A stretch of 64,000 bases of DNA from Botrimarina colliarenosi (lineage in GTDB: Bacteria; Planctomycetota; Planctomycetia; Pirellulales; Lacipirellulaceae): contig NZ_SJPR01000002.1 in assembly GCF_007859955.1 (NCBI RefSeq), positions 48,353-112,352 on the forward strand. Reading direction: 5' to 3'. The notes below the pieces were generated by a model, which saw nothing but the letters and a program-made list of their open reading frames with translations, was not told where the DNA came from and searched no databases. Numbering within the stretch: position 1 is the stretch's first letter; every line of letters begins with the position of its first letter. Made by a program: the position numbers and the translations under genes. Below are positions 8,627 to 18,618 of the stretch, piece by piece.

Positions 8627-8658
8627 ACGCCTTTTCTTGCTTTTTTGAAGGCGCTCAA

Positions 8659-9174
8659 TTGGGTCTCTTCACGTCTGAACATCGTCGTGGTGACGCCCCT
8701 GCATGGTTGGGGCCGCTAGTGATAGCAGCGTCGTTCGGTGTGCTGGGGGGGCTGGGCGTCTTCACGTTCGGTTACGGCCAAGGGTACGCCTACCTCGGCA
8801 ATAACCCGCAGACGTGCGCCAATTGCCACGTGATGCAGGACTCGTACGACTCCTGGCAAAAGTCGAGCCACCACGCCGTAGCGGTCTGCAACGATTGTCA
8901 CGCGCCACACGACTTGGTGGGCAAGTACCTGACAAAGGCGGACAACGGCTTCTTCCACTCGCTCGCGTTTACGACGGGCGACTTCAAGGACCCGATCCAG
9001 ATCAAGGCCCGGAACAGTCGGGTCGTTCAACACGCCTGCCTGGATTGCCACCAAGAGCTCGTCAACCACATGCTCCCCGTGGAATCGGGGGGTGAGATGC
9101 TTTCTTGCGTCCACTGCCACGCCAGCGTAGGCCATGCCCAATCGGTCGCGCCACGCCGTTACGAAGGATACTGA
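8659..9174 (+). CDS. nrfH: NrfH-type tetraheme cytochrome c quinol dehydrogenase
   Basis: This small membrane cytochrome carries one N-terminal anchor helix (PLVIAASFGVLGGLGVFTFG) and four CxxCH haem sites (CANCH, CNDCH, CLDCH, CVHCH). The first is followed by CHVMQDSY, the methionine-bearing pattern of NrfH haem 1. NrfH oxidises menaquinol and passes electrons to NrfA at the outer face of the membrane. It is followed 3 bp later by nrfA, which confirms the pair. The frame is open from a TTG at 8623, but GAAGG at 8647-8651 precedes a TTG at 8659 by seven bases, and the earlier start lies in a palindrome; I chose 8659, giving 171 residues. The start remains uncertain. Confidence 0.9.
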   Translation: MGLFTSEHRRGDAPAWLGPLVIAASFGVLGGLGVFTFGYGQGYAYLGNNPQTCANCHVMQDSYDSWQKSSHHAVAVCNDCHAPHDLVGKYLTKADNGFFHSLAFTTGDFKDPIQIKARNSRVVQHACLDCHQELVNHMLPVESGGEMLSCVHCHASVGHAQSVAPRRYEGY

Positions 9175-9177
9175 TTG

Positions 9178-10914
9178 ATGCTACGGACCCGAAGCACCGT
9201 GACGTCCCCGATGTGGGTACGACATCGCCAAAATGACCGTCTAGGCGGCGTCGCCTTGCTGGCGTTAGCCTTCGTAGTCGCCGCGATCGGCACGGCCCTT
9301 GTCGCCTGGGTCCTGGTGACGATCTATAGCCGCAAGCAGGAGGCCCGGCAGCCGTTTGTCCGGGTCGCCGAGATCAACGAGATCTCGGTCGATCCCGAAC
9401 CTTGGGGGCTTAACTGGCCGAACCAGTACGATGGCTGGAAGTCGACCGCAGGGGATAAGTTTTACGGCGGTTCGAGCGCGATGCCCCAGTCGAAGCTTGA
9501 GAAGCAGCCGTGGCTCAAACGTCTGTACGCCGGCTACGCCTTCAGCATTGACTACCGCGAGGCCCGCGGTCATGCCTACATGCTTTATGATCAGGGGGTG
9601 ACCGAAAGGGTCACAAAGAAGCCCCAGTCGGGAGCGTGCTTGCATTGCCATGGCTCGACGACGGTCATGTACCGCAAGGTTGGTCTTGAGGCGATGGGCA
9701 AAGAGGCGACCGACGAGGTGCTGGCGGCCCACTTCAACAAGGAAGCGGTTCAGCGTGGCTTCGAGGAAGTTAGCACCTTGAGCTACGCCGAAGTGCTCGG
9801 CCTCTTGAAGGCGACGCCCGACGGCACGCCGGGTGAAGAGACGCCCGTCTTTCCGCCCGCTCCGACTAAGGAGATGGCCGGCGCGCCTCTCCCCGAGGGA
9901 CACCCTGCAACCGGAGGCGGCGAAGCTCACCCGGTCACCTGTATCGATTGCCACAACCCGCAAACGATGGCGATCCGCATCACCCGACCCGGGTTCATTA
10001 ACGGCATCGCGGCGTTGGCCGATGGCGACGCGCCCGTCGCGCACCTGCCGAGCGTCGAGCGGTGGCGCCGCGGCGACCGCACGCAGCCCTACGACCCCAA
10101 CACCGACGCCACGCGGCAAGAGCTGCGATCGTTTGTCTGCGGCCAGTGCCACGTCGAGTACTACTGCGCCAACAAGATGACGCTGACCTTCCCCTGGAAG
10201 AACGGCCTGAAGATGGAGGATCTTGAGCGCACCTGGGACGAGACGACATTTCCGGACGGTTCGGCCTTCTACGACTACACGCACGGCGAGACGGGAGCGA
10301 ATGTCTATAAAGCGCAGCACCCCGAGTTTGAGCTCTGGAGCCAGGGAGTCCACGCCCGCAACGGCGTCAGCTGCGCCGACTGCCATATGCCGTACCAGCG
10401 TGTCGGCGCGGCCAAGGTGAGCAACCACCATGTCCGCTCACCGCTAGAGAACCTCAACGCCGCCTGCCAGAACTGCCATCACATCAGTGAGAGCCAGCTC
10501 AAGGAACGTGTTGAAACAATCCAATCAACGAACCTCGCTTTGCTTGAGCGCGCGGCCGGGGCGATGACGGACATGCTCGACGCGATCCTCGAAGCCAAGG
10601 CCGCTGGCGCAGACGCGGAATCGTTGCAGCCAGCGCTGGACCTACAACGCAAGGCGATGTGGCGTCTTGACTATATCAGTAGCGAGAACTCGCGAGGCTT
10701 CCACGCCCCGCAAGAGGCGGCCCGGATCCTTGGCGAATCGATCGATTACAGCCGACAGGCAGAAGCGACGGCCCTCCGAATCCGGGCCCCCGCAGCGCCC
10801 GACATCGAAGGGATCCCCATCGAGCCGATCCAGGGGGTGACGCCCGACAAGGTGATTGCCGAAGAACAACGCGCACCAGCGCCGTCGTCTCTCGGAGACG
10901 AGAACGCCGGCTGA
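9178..10914 (+). CDS. nrfA: Pentaheme nitrite reductase, ammonia-forming
   Basis: NrfA reduces nitrite to ammonium with six electrons in the periplasm. The 578-residue protein has an N-terminal signal-anchor (about 20-45) and five haem sites: CLHCH at 154, CIDCH at 255, CGQCH at 321, CADCH at 399 and CQNCH at 430. The catalytic surround is recognisable: CGQCHVEYY (Tyr next to haem 3), the His in SQGVHARNG, and the CADCHMPY block. The usual lysine-ligated CxxCK of haem 1 is replaced by CxxCH, as in a known minority of NrfA enzymes. ATG at 9178 was chosen over a TTG one codon earlier because AAGGA at 9163-9167 sits at normal distance. A hairpin terminator follows. Confidence 0.93.
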   Translation: MLRTRSTVTSPMWVRHRQNDRLGGVALLALAFVVAAIGTALVAWVLVTIYSRKQEARQPFVRVAEINEISVDPEPWGLNWPNQYDGWKSTAGDKFYGGSSAMPQSKLEKQPWLKRLYAGYAFSIDYREARGHAYMLYDQGVTERVTKKPQSGACLHCHGSTTVMYRKVGLEAMGKEATDEVLAAHFNKEAVQRGFEEVSTLSYAEVLGLLKATPDGTPGEETPVFPPAPTKEMAGAPLPEGHPATGGGEAHPVTCIDCHNPQTMAIRITRPGFINGIAALADGDAPVAHLPSVERWRRGDRTQPYDPNTDATRQELRSFVCGQCHVEYYCANKMTLTFPWKNGLKMEDLERTWDETTFPDGSAFYDYTHGETGANVYKAQHPEFELWSQGVHARNGVSCADCHMPYQRVGAAKVSNHHVRSPLENLNAACQNCHHISESQLKERVETIQSTNLALLERAAGAMTDMLDAILEAKAAGADAESLQPALDLQRKAMWRLDYISSENSRGFHAPQEAARILGESIDYSRQAEATALRIRAPAAPDIEGIPIEPIQGVTPDKVIAEEQRAPAPSSLGDENAG

Positions 10915-10986
10915 CTCTTCGGACGTAGGTCTCACCCCGAAACAACCCCACGCTGTCAGACCGATAAGTCGATGCAAGGCCCGCGT

Positions 10987-11005
10987 GTCGCTAGAGCGAC
11001 TTTTT
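10987..11005 (+). terminator. Terminator after nrfHA
   Basis: GTCGC (10987-10991) pairs with GCGAC (10996-11000) around a TAGA loop, followed by TTTTT at 11001-11005. The stem is short but sits 73 bp after the nrfA stop, in the convergent gap with the nitrate operon. Confidence 0.6.
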
Positions 11006-11122
11006 GTGGGCGTAGCGCTTTAAGTCGCCGGCGAGGCGAGCTTGACAAGACGCCGAAGCAGGCAGAACGCCGACATGCTGGGGTCGACGACAACGGCCCG
11101 CGGATTAGCGAGAAGAGCGTTG

Positions 11123-12676
11123 CTAGTACACGTCGCGAGCGTAACGGCCTGTCTCCTTCAGCTTATCAATGTACGCTTTCACCTCACTCGCGTTCTTGCC
11201 GCCGTGCCTTTCAATTACGTCGTGCAGCGCGCTATCGACGTCGGTGGCCATTCGTTTGGCGTCGCCGCAGACATAGAACGAGGCGCCCCCTTCGAGCCAT
11301 TCCCAGAGCTCGGCGCCCGCCTCGCGCATGCGATCCTGGACATAGATCTTCTCTTCTTGGTCACGGCTGAAAGCGGTACTGAGATTGGTCAGGAGGCCGG
11401 ACGATTGCATCGCGGACAACTCATCTTTGTAGATGAAATCACACGCCTCGTGCTGGTCGCCGAAGAAGAGCCAGTTCATCCCCGTCGCGCCGGTCGCCTG
11501 GCGTTCTTCGAGGAACGCCCGGAAGGGGGCGATCCCCGTGCCGGGGCCGACCATGATCATCGGAGACCCACCGTTCGCAGGTACGCTGAAGCCGTGCGAA
11601 GGCTGGACAAAGACCCGCACCTTGGAGCCCGCCGACATGCGGTCAGCAAACATCGTCGAGGCGACCCCTTTGTAGAGGCGGTCTCCAGCTCGCGTGGTCG
11701 CCTTGCCAACCGTGAGATGGACCTCCCCCGGGTGCGCCTTCAGCGAGCTGGCGATTGAGTAAAGCCGCGGCGCCATCTCCGTGAGGCAGGCGACAAAGTC
11801 ATCGGCCGTGATCGTTGCCGAAGGGGCTCTCCGCAGGACGTCGAGCACGTCGAGCGTGTCTAACTCGTCGGCGTCGATTAACGACGCAGTCGCCAATTCC
11901 TCGTCCGGGTCCGTCGCCGACGCGGCGAGCAATTCAAGCAACTCGTCCGACGCGTCACGGAGATTGAACTCATCGATCAGCCGCTTGCCGAGCGCGGCGT
12001 CGCCAGCCAGCCCGAGTTGCCCGAGGATCTCCTCCACCAACTCGGGGCAGTTTGTCGGGTAGACGCCCAGCGAGTCGCCCGCCTCGTAAGTGAGCCCGCT
12101 CTCCCCAAGGTCGATGACGACATGCGAAGTGTGCTTGGACGATCCGTCGCCGTTGAGGTTGTAGCCCGCCTTAAGCACGGCCTCGTAGGGATTCGATCGG
12201 CCGTACCCTGTCGGCTTGGCGGCGATGGCGCCATTCACGCCCGACCCGTTTGCGGAAGGCTGCCCGGCAGGTTCTTCCTTGAGCAGCCGCTTGAGCGTCT
12301 TGGCGGTTTCTTTCCCGCCCGGCGAGCAGAGTGTAAGATTCTTCTCCTCTCCCGCGGCGATCGCCTCGGAGTAGGACTTGCAGACATAGCCGCAGGCGCC
12401 GCAATCGAGCTGCGCCATCGCGGCCATCAGTCGCCGCTTAACCGGCTTTCCGTCCGCCAGCGCGAGCCGATCGTCGATCGGCAGTCCGGGGTCGTGCCAC
12501 GGAAAGTCTTCCTCCGCTTCGGCCGGCGCCGGCAACGTCGCCACGCCACCATCGCCGCTCGGCGCCGCTGCCGCGCCGCCGGGGTGAACCCCGGTCCATC
12601 CGGCTAGAAAACCGTTGAGCCAGGCGCGCTGTTCGGCGTTGAAGGGCGCCGATTCAGGGATGATTGATACACTCAT
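11123..12676 (-). CDS. CysJ-like flavoprotein with N-terminal Fe-S domain
   Basis: The 517-residue protein ends with the FAD and NADPH domains of sulfite-reductase flavoprotein/ferredoxin-NADP reductases: RLYSIASS for FAD, VGPGTGIAPFRAFLEER for nicotinamide, FFGDQHEACDFIYKDE, and the C-terminal VYVCGD-like FYVCGDAKRMATDV and RYARDVY. The usual FMN flavodoxin domain is absent. In its place is a linker and a C-x2-C-x3-C-x17-C cluster site (Cys92, 95, 99, 117; LDCGACGYVC) of the FeS type. It probably feeds NADPH electrons to the adjacent siroheme nitrite reductase. It is the last gene of the operon, 136 bp after nirA. ATG at 12676. Confidence 0.85.
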   Translation of the reverse strand: MSVSIIPESAPFNAEQRAWLNGFLAGWTGVHPGGAAAAPSGDGGVATLPAPAEAEEDFPWHDPGLPIDDRLALADGKPVKRRLMAAMAQLDCGACGYVCKSYSEAIAAGEEKNLTLCSPGGKETAKTLKRLLKEEPAGQPSANGSGVNGAIAAKPTGYGRSNPYEAVLKAGYNLNGDGSSKHTSHVVIDLGESGLTYEAGDSLGVYPTNCPELVEEILGQLGLAGDAALGKRLIDEFNLRDASDELLELLAASATDPDEELATASLIDADELDTLDVLDVLRRAPSATITADDFVACLTEMAPRLYSIASSLKAHPGEVHLTVGKATTRAGDRLYKGVASTMFADRMSAGSKVRVFVQPSHGFSVPANGGSPMIMVGPGTGIAPFRAFLEERQATGATGMNWLFFGDQHEACDFIYKDELSAMQSSGLLTNLSTAFSRDQEEKIYVQDRMREAGAELWEWLEGGASFYVCGDAKRMATDVDSALHDVIERHGGKNASEVKAYIDKLKETGRYARDVY

Positions 12677-12812
12677 GGTGGGAATTGGCTTTCACCACGA
12701 CGGCCGCATCGCGATTCGGCGTCAAGCGGCGGAATGCCCTTCAGGCGTAGGCAGGGAATTGGGAAGACAAATCGGGGCTTGCTTCGTCGTGTGGCTGTGG
12801 TGAGTCGTTGAG

Positions 12813-14663
12813 CTAGGCGGTGACGGGCGTGCCGAGGCACATTGCCCGCAGCACATCGGTCTCGACGCGTCGCGTAAAATCGACGAACGCCTCGGCGGGC
12901 GACTCGCGGTTGTCGAGGTACGCCTGCAACAGCCCCGCGACACGGGCCGGTACGTCGCGGAACGCCACGCCGTTGTACAACTCTCGGCCGATGCCCTGCC
13001 GCTCGCCGTAGCCGCCGCCGACGAAGAGGTGGTAACCCTCGACCGTTTCGTCGGGGTTGTCGGGGTCCTCGACGTTGGCGGCGATCAGGCCGATATCGCC
13101 GATGTAGTGCTGGGCGCACGAATGGTGGCACCCCGTCAGGTGGATGTTGACCGGGACGTCGAGCTCGAGACGCTCTTCGACGTAGTCCGCGATCGCCATC
13201 GCGTTCGCCTTGGTCGGCGCGCCAGCGTACTTGCATCCCGCCGATCCTGTGCAAGCGATGAGCCCTGCGCGGACGCTAGTCGCCCGCCACTCGAGCCCGA
13301 TCGCTTCGATTTCCGCAGTAACGGCGGCGACCGAATCGTCGGGTACGTTGGTGACCAGCAGGTTCTGCCAGACGGTCAGCCGGAGGTCGCCATCGCCGAA
13401 CTTCTCCGAGATTGAAGCGAGGCTTCGCATCTGATCACTCGTGATCCGCCCCACGGGAAGGACAACGCCGACATAGTTGAGTCCCGGTTGCTTCTGCGGG
13501 TGGACACCAACGTGGCCTTGCCGGTTGTCGGACGAACGGGCCTCGACCGCGTCGAGCGGCGCTTTGGTCAGTTCACGCCCCAAGTCCTTCTCAACCTCGG
13601 CGACGAACTTGTCGAATCCCCAGCTGTCCAGGACGTATTTGAGTCGCGCCTTGTTGCGATTGGTCCGGTCGCCGTTACGGATGAACACCCTCACGACAGC
13701 GGCGGCGACCTCGACGGTCTCCTCTGGCTTCAGCAGGACGCCCGTGGGCTTGGCGAAGTCCTTGTGCCCCGTAATGCCACCGAGGGTGAACTGAAAGTAG
13801 ACCCCCTCACGTAGCGACTCGGACACGAACTCGGATTTAAGACGGACGGCGGTGAACCCGACGTCGTTGGTGTCTTCGAGCGCCGCGATCGACCCGCCAC
13901 CGTCAAAGGCGATGTTGAACTTCCGCGGCAAGCCGTAGAGCTCACGGTGGTTGATTAGGTAGTAGTGCATCTCCCTAGCGAGCGAGAGCGTGTCGATCAA
14001 TTCCGTTGGATCGAGACCACTGAGGGGGCTCGCCGTCACGTTGCGGATGTTGTCCGACCCGGCGCCGAAGTTGATGATCGCTAGATCACGCAATCCGGTG
14101 AGGACGTTGAGGGACTCCCTGGCGGGGATCTCGCGCAGCTGGAGGTTGGCCCGCGTTGTGACGTCGGCGTAGCCTCCGGCCGAGCGGTCGGCGAGGTCCG
14201 CAAGCCCGCGAAGCTGCCACGAGCGGATCGCCCCGCCAGGGAACCGCAGCCGACACATGTACGAGTCCTGCGCGGGAGCAACATAGAACAGTCCGTGATA
14301 CTTGGTGAGGAAGACATCGGTTCCCTTGGGGAACTCGTCGGCTGCGGCGCGAGCCCGCAACTCGTCCCACATGTCGCGGGGGTTTTTGTCACGCTTCGCC
14401 TTCTCCTCGGCGACAAGCTTTCCGCCGGCGGCGACTTGCTCGTCCTGCGCGGCGTGGTGCGCCGCCATCGGGTCGTAGGGCAGAAGGCCACCCGCCGGCT
14501 GCAGCGCGCCGACGACAACGGTGTCGTCCAACGCCCCGCCACTGTTCGACAGGACCGGGAGGCCGCGCACCTTACGAGAGACGTCGGCGCCGAGGGCAAA
14601 GCCTTGCAGATAGTTCTGCTGCTCGCGCGAGAAGCCGCCGTCGCCGTCATTCGATTCGCTCAT
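12813..14663 (-). CDS. nirA: Siroheme nitrite/sulfite reductase, NirA type
   Basis: This 616-residue cytoplasmic enzyme should reduce nitrite to ammonium by six electrons. It shows the duplicated ferredoxin-like half domains of the NirA/SiR family ([11 protein letters not shown] with [15 protein letters not shown] in the first, [18 protein letters not shown] in the second) and the siroheme-[4Fe-4S] ligands CTGSAGC (Cys471, Cys477) and GCHHSC (Cys512, Cys516). The N-terminal [10 protein letters not shown] resembles a short region at the N-terminus of the next gene (WLNGFLAGW). Start ATG overlaps the nasA stop by four bases (ATGA), indicating coupling. Nitrite rather than sulfite is chosen from the operon. 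The electron donor is probably the CysJ-like protein downstream. Confidence 0.9.
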   Translation of the reverse strand: MSESNDGDGGFSREQQNYLQGFALGADVSRKVRGLPVLSNSGGALDDTVVVGALQPAGGLLPYDPMAAHHAAQDEQVAAGGKLVAEEKAKRDKNPRDMWDELRARAAADEFPKGTDVFLTKYHGLFYVAPAQDSYMCRLRFPGGAIRSWQLRGLADLADRSAGGYADVTTRANLQLREIPARESLNVLTGLRDLAIINFGAGSDNIRNVTASPLSGLDPTELIDTLSLAREMHYYLINHRELYGLPRKFNIAFDGGGSIAALEDTNDVGFTAVRLKSEFVSESLREGVYFQFTLGGITGHKDFAKPTGVLLKPEETVEVAAAVVRVFIRNGDRTNRNKARLKYVLDSWGFDKFVAEVEKDLGRELTKAPLDAVEARSSDNRQGHVGVHPQKQPGLNYVGVVLPVGRITSDQMRSLASISEKFGDGDLRLTVWQNLLVTNVPDDSVAAVTAEIEAIGLEWRATSVRAGLIACTGSAGCKYAGAPTKANAMAIADYVEERLELDVPVNIHLTGCHHSCAQHYIGDIGLIAANVEDPDNPDETVEGYHLFVGGGYGERQGIGRELYNGVAFRDVPARVAGLLQAYLDNRESPAEAFVDFTRRVETDVLRAMCLGTPVTA

Positions 14664-16918
14664 AGTTCTGACTCCAACGCCTCAAGCTTTACGGCGCAGT
14701 CCTTGTAGCTCGGTTGGTGTGAGTAAGGGTCGAAATGCGCCAGCGTCAGCCGGTTGGTCGCTTCGTAATGCATCGGGATAAACACTTGGCCGGGCTGAAC
14801 GGTGGGCGTCAGGAAAGCAGTCGCCGTAAGCTTGCCGCGGCGCGAAGCGACCGAGACTTGGCTGTGCTGTTGGATCCCCTCTCGACGGGCGTCGTCGGGG
14901 TGGACCTCGACGTAGATACTTTGCGGGTAGAGCTTCCGTAGAACCGCCGACTTGCCGGTGCGGGTCTGGGTGTGCCATTGCGACGCGGCGCCGCGGCCCG
15001 TCAGTAGCAGGTAGGGGTAGCTCTTGTCGGGCTCCTCGGGCATCGCCCGGGTCTCTTCCCAGATGAACTTGGCGCGGCCGTCTTCGTGGTAAAAACGGCC
15101 GTCTTCGAAGAGGCGGCGTTGTTGATCGACTTCGGCGGCCGGCTCGACGCAAGGCCACTGGGCGCCGCCGGCGTGGTCGATCGAGGCGTAGTCTCCCATC
15201 CCGGTGAGATCGCACGGCCGGCCCCGCGAAAGGTCTTGCATCACGCCGAAAGCCGCTTCGGGTGACGACCAACGCTGGAACATCTCGCCGCAGTCCCAGT
15301 AGTCGGCTACAAGACGGAAGATCGAGAAGTCCGGCAACGCTTCGCCCGGTGGTCGGCGGACTTTTTTGACGACACCAAAGCGTCTCTCGCTGTTGATAAA
15401 GGTCCCTTCCTTCTCGCCCCAGCCGGCCGCGGGAAGGACGAGGTCGGCTTGCTGAGCCGTTTCGGTCGTGTGGTACATGTCCTGTACGACTAGGAAGTCG
15501 AGCTTCGACAGCAACTCACGGGCGTCTTCCTGGTGGATCCACGAATGCGACGTGTTGGTGCAGATAACCCATAACCCCTTGATCGCCCCGGTGCGGATGC
15601 CTTCGATGATCTGGTGGTAGGGCCAGCTATCGACGGTCGGGATCGATTCGACGGGGATGTCGAGGACCTCGGCGACTTCTTGGCGATGTTCGGCGTTCTT
15701 GAAGTCGCGGCCCGCGTAGAGGCCTGTTGTGTTGCTGAAGATCCGTGAGCCCATCGCATTGCACTGGCCCGTGATGCTGTTGGCGCCGGCGCCAGGCCTG
15801 CCCAGGTTGCCGGTCATCAGCGCTAGGTTGATCAGGCTCTGGGCGATGCGGGTCCCCTCGTAATTTTGGTTAACCCCCATCGTCCACCAGAACGAGACCC
15901 GCTTGCCTTCGTGGATCGTGCGGGCAACCTGTTCGATGGTCTCGACGGGGACGCCCGACGCCTCCGCCGCTCGCTCCGGCGTGTAGGCGTGAACGAACTC
16001 GGCAAACTCTTCGTAGCGGTCGGTGCTCTCTTCGATGTACTCGCGGTCGATCCAGCCCTCGCGCACCAGGATGTGGGCTAACGCGTAGAAGAACGACAGG
16101 TCGCTCTTCGGCTTGATGGGCAGGTGGAGTGTGGCCGCCATCGCCGTTTCGGTCCGCCGCGGATCAACGACGATGATCGCGGGCGCATGCGGGTTGCGGC
16201 AGACGCGTTCCCACATGATTGGGTGAGCCACGCACAGGTTCGAGCCAACCAGGAAGATAACGTCCGACTCTTCAAAGTCTTGGTAAGTGAAGGGAGGAGC
16301 GTCGAAGCCGAACGACTCTTTATAGGCGGTCGCAGCGGTAGCCATGCACTGGCGGGTGTTGCCATCGCCGTGGACCATCCCCATGCCGAACTTCGTCAGC
16401 GCCCCGAGCAGGGCCATTTCTTCGGTGACGAGTTGGCCTGTGCTGAGGAACGCTACCGACTCCGGCCCGTGCTCGCGGCCGATCTTTTGGAACCGGTCCC
16501 GCATGGTGGTCATCGCCCGGTCCCAAGAAACGGGCGCCAGATCGCCCGTTGCGGTACGCAGAAGGGGTGTCGTCGCGCGGTCGTCGGCGTCGAGCACCGA
16601 AAGCGCCTCCCACCCTTTAGGGCAGGCCATGCCGAGGTTGACCGGGTACTCGGTGGTCGGCGTCAGGTTGATCGCCTCTCCGTCCTTGAGATGGATGCGT
16701 AGGCTGCAACCGGTCGAGCAGTAGCCGCAGACCATGTCGGTCGTCGCATCGGGCTTGAGCCTCGACGGCACCTGCCCCAGACCAAACCGGCCGGGCTCGC
16801 GTAAGAGCTCCCGCGTCAGGACTCCATTTTTCTGGTGGACGATGTTCAAGAGTTGCCCAAGTAGGCCCTGCTTCTCAGAGGGCGACTCCGCTCCCGGCTG
16901 CTTCGTTACAGTGCTCAT
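14660..16918 (-). CDS. nasA: Molybdopterin nitrate reductase catalytic subunit
   Basis: The 752-residue product belongs to the NasA/NarB branch of the DMSO-reductase family. An N-terminal [4Fe-4S] site has Cys64, 67, 71 and 99 (CGYCSTGC to MACPKGW). Cys191 in RQCMATAA is the expected molybdenum ligand. The family blocks [40 protein letters not shown] and a C-terminal molydopterin-binding domain ([20 protein letters not shown]) are present. No twin-arginine signal is seen, so the enzyme faces the cytoplasm. The start at 16918 overlaps the upstream stop by ATGA; longer starts to 16975 lie inside the neighbour. Its partner is likely the DmsBC-like fusion encoded just before it. Confidence 0.92.
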   Translation of the reverse strand: MSTVTKQPGAESPSEKQGLLGQLLNIVHQKNGVLTRELLREPGRFGLGQVPSRLKPDATTDMVCGYCSTGCSLRIHLKDGEAINLTPTTEYPVNLGMACPKGWEALSVLDADDRATTPLLRTATGDLAPVSWDRAMTTMRDRFQKIGREHGPESVAFLSTGQLVTEEMALLGALTKFGMGMVHGDGNTRQCMATAATAYKESFGFDAPPFTYQDFEESDVIFLVGSNLCVAHPIMWERVCRNPHAPAIIVVDPRRTETAMAATLHLPIKPKSDLSFFYALAHILVREGWIDREYIEESTDRYEEFAEFVHAYTPERAAEASGVPVETIEQVARTIHEGKRVSFWWTMGVNQNYEGTRIAQSLINLALMTGNLGRPGAGANSITGQCNAMGSRIFSNTTGLYAGRDFKNAEHRQEVAEVLDIPVESIPTVDSWPYHQIIEGIRTGAIKGLWVICTNTSHSWIHQEDARELLSKLDFLVVQDMYHTTETAQQADLVLPAAGWGEKEGTFINSERRFGVVKKVRRPPGEALPDFSIFRLVADYWDCGEMFQRWSSPEAAFGVMQDLSRGRPCDLTGMGDYASIDHAGGAQWPCVEPAAEVDQQRRLFEDGRFYHEDGRAKFIWEETRAMPEEPDKSYPYLLLTGRGAASQWHTQTRTGKSAVLRKLYPQSIYVEVHPDDARREGIQQHSQVSVASRRGKLTATAFLTPTVQPGQVFIPMHYEATNRLTLAHFDPYSHQPSYKDCAVKLEALESEL

Positions 16919-18603
16919 CGTGTCGGCATCCCTCCCGGCATCCGCAGAGGGACGACCGTGCTGAAGTAGAGCCAACGTTCCACGAACTCGCCGGCCAAGA
17001 GGGCGGTGGCGCCAAGCGGCGCGAAGAGCGGCGGCAAAACTCCCAGTCCCGCGATTAGCAAGGACGCCACGCCGGCGGCTCCGACTGCGAAGCGAGCGAC
17101 GGTAACCGGCTTCAGGGCGCCGAGTTGCAAGCGCGCCGTCAGGCGGAGATCGCCTTCGTGGTCAAGACGGTGCGCTAGCAGGCTGGCCTCGTAGGCAAGC
17201 TTGGCCCCTGCCACGATGACCGCCAACCACGCCAACGCGCTCGCCGAACCTCCGGCGATTCCAATGGTCGCGGAGGCCGCAGCCAGTCCAAGGACAAGGG
17301 CTGTCCCAGCGAATTTTAGTAGCGAGCGACTACCGAGCCAGAAGGTACGGCCGGTAAAGATATAAATCTTGGCCGAGCAGTAGACAGCCACCGCGCCGGC
17401 GACGATGGCCAAGGCTTCCACCGGCGTCCGCAGTGCGACGGGGACCAGCTTTTCGATGAGTTTCGAAACGAACTCGGGCATCCAGGGTTCGACATAGGGC
17501 AAGGTCGCAAACACCGCGGCGCCGATTGAAAACGCGGCGTAGACGCCGAACATGATCGCCTCGCGGCTAAGCCAAGAGTGCCGCCAACCAAGGACCGCCC
17601 GGAACGCCAAGTGGGGTCGGCCCAAGTGGAGCGGCGCCACGGCGAGGCCCGCCTGACCGGCGAGCATGCCCAGCACGATCGCCGCATCGGCCCCAACGCC
17701 CCCGCCCAGCCAACGGACAACTGACCCGACGGCGACCGCACCAACCGAGAACTGTGTCAAAGTGAGCATCGCCACGAGCGGGGCGTGGGCGTGTTGGGGC
17801 TCGGCGAAGCCGGCGTCGGCGCCCGCAACGTTCGTCGGAAGTCCGCGCTTGGTTCGGTAGACCGTCGTGGGGTTGGTGAGCTGGGACGGCGGCGAATCGG
17901 GCAGGAACAGCCCGCGATCGGTGCGTGCGACGGTCTCGGCGACATCAACCACGGTAATGCGGATTGCCCCGTTGGGGCACGCCTGGACACAAGCGGGCGC
18001 CTCGCCCGCGGCCAGTCGGCCGTGGCACATGTCGCACTTTCGGACAATGCCTTTCGATTTGCTGTACTGCGGAACCTCGTACGGGCACGCCATGGTGCAG
18101 TACTGGCAGCCGAAGCACTGGTCGTCGAGATGACGGACGATCCCCGTGACGGGGTCTTTTTCGTAGGCGTTGGTTGGGCAACCGGCGAGGCAACCGGGAT
18201 CAACACAGTGGTGACACGCCGTGGTGACATGCTGGAGGACCGGGAGTCCTCCCGACGTCCCTCCCAACGAGGAACCCTCGCCGTAGAGCTGGCCAACGTT
18301 CCGCCAGGTTTCGGTGGGTTCGAGGCCGTTGAGGTGGTGGCACGCGCTGACACACGCTTTGCAGCCGCTGCAGGCGTCGAGATCGACATCGAAGGCGTAC
18401 TGCTCGCCTTGATCAGGCAGTCCTGCAGGGATGAGGTCACGGTAATACTTGGACTGCGCGGGAGGGGCGCCCTCATCGTGCAACTTGGCGAAACGCTCGA
18501 CCGCTGTCATCTCCCGCGAATCGTCTAGCAACGCGCGTAGCAGCCCTGCCGGGCCGTCGCCCTCGGGTCGTTGCAGTTCGGCTTTGGCGGCGATCGCCGT
18601 CAT
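16915..18603 (-). CDS. DmsB-DmsC fusion, Fe-S and membrane anchor
   Basis: One 562-residue chain joins an electron-transfer subunit to a membrane anchor. The first half has four cysteine groups for four [4Fe-4S] clusters, beginning with Cys78, 81, 84 and 88 ([11 protein letters not shown]) and continuing [23 protein letters not shown] and CDMCHGR to [10 protein letters not shown]. The second half, from about residue 275, is a DmsC-type anchor with some eight helices. DmsC proteins oxidise menaquinol. No twin-arginine signal precedes the Fe-S part, so it should face the cytoplasm. With nasA immediately after it (ATGA overlap), this looks like a quinol-to-nitrate-reductase module, unlike the usual soluble ferredoxin or NADH donors. 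Confidence 0.87.
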   Translation of the reverse strand: MTAIAAKAELQRPEGDGPAGLLRALLDDSREMTAVERFAKLHDEGAPPAQSKYYRDLIPAGLPDQGEQYAFDVDLDACSGCKACVSACHHLNGLEPTETWRNVGQLYGEGSSLGGTSGGLPVLQHVTTACHHCVDPGCLAGCPTNAYEKDPVTGIVRHLDDQCFGCQYCTMACPYEVPQYSKSKGIVRKCDMCHGRLAAGEAPACVQACPNGAIRITVVDVAETVARTDRGLFLPDSPPSQLTNPTTVYRTKRGLPTNVAGADAGFAEPQHAHAPLVAMLTLTQFSVGAVAVGSVVRWLGGGVGADAAIVLGMLAGQAGLAVAPLHLGRPHLAFRAVLGWRHSWLSREAIMFGVYAAFSIGAAVFATLPYVEPWMPEFVSKLIEKLVPVALRTPVEALAIVAGAVAVYCSAKIYIFTGRTFWLGSRSLLKFAGTALVLGLAAASATIGIAGGSASALAWLAVIVAGAKLAYEASLLAHRLDHEGDLRLTARLQLGALKPVTVARFAVGAAGVASLLIAGLGVLPPLFAPLGATALLAGEFVERWLYFSTVVPLRMPGGMPTR

Positions 18604-18618
18604 GCTGATTCGCGTCTG

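Noticed and set aside
9265-10431. 388-residue antisense frame opposite nrfA
   Set aside because: The plus strand encodes five haem motifs and NrfA active-site blocks; the antisense product has no family features.
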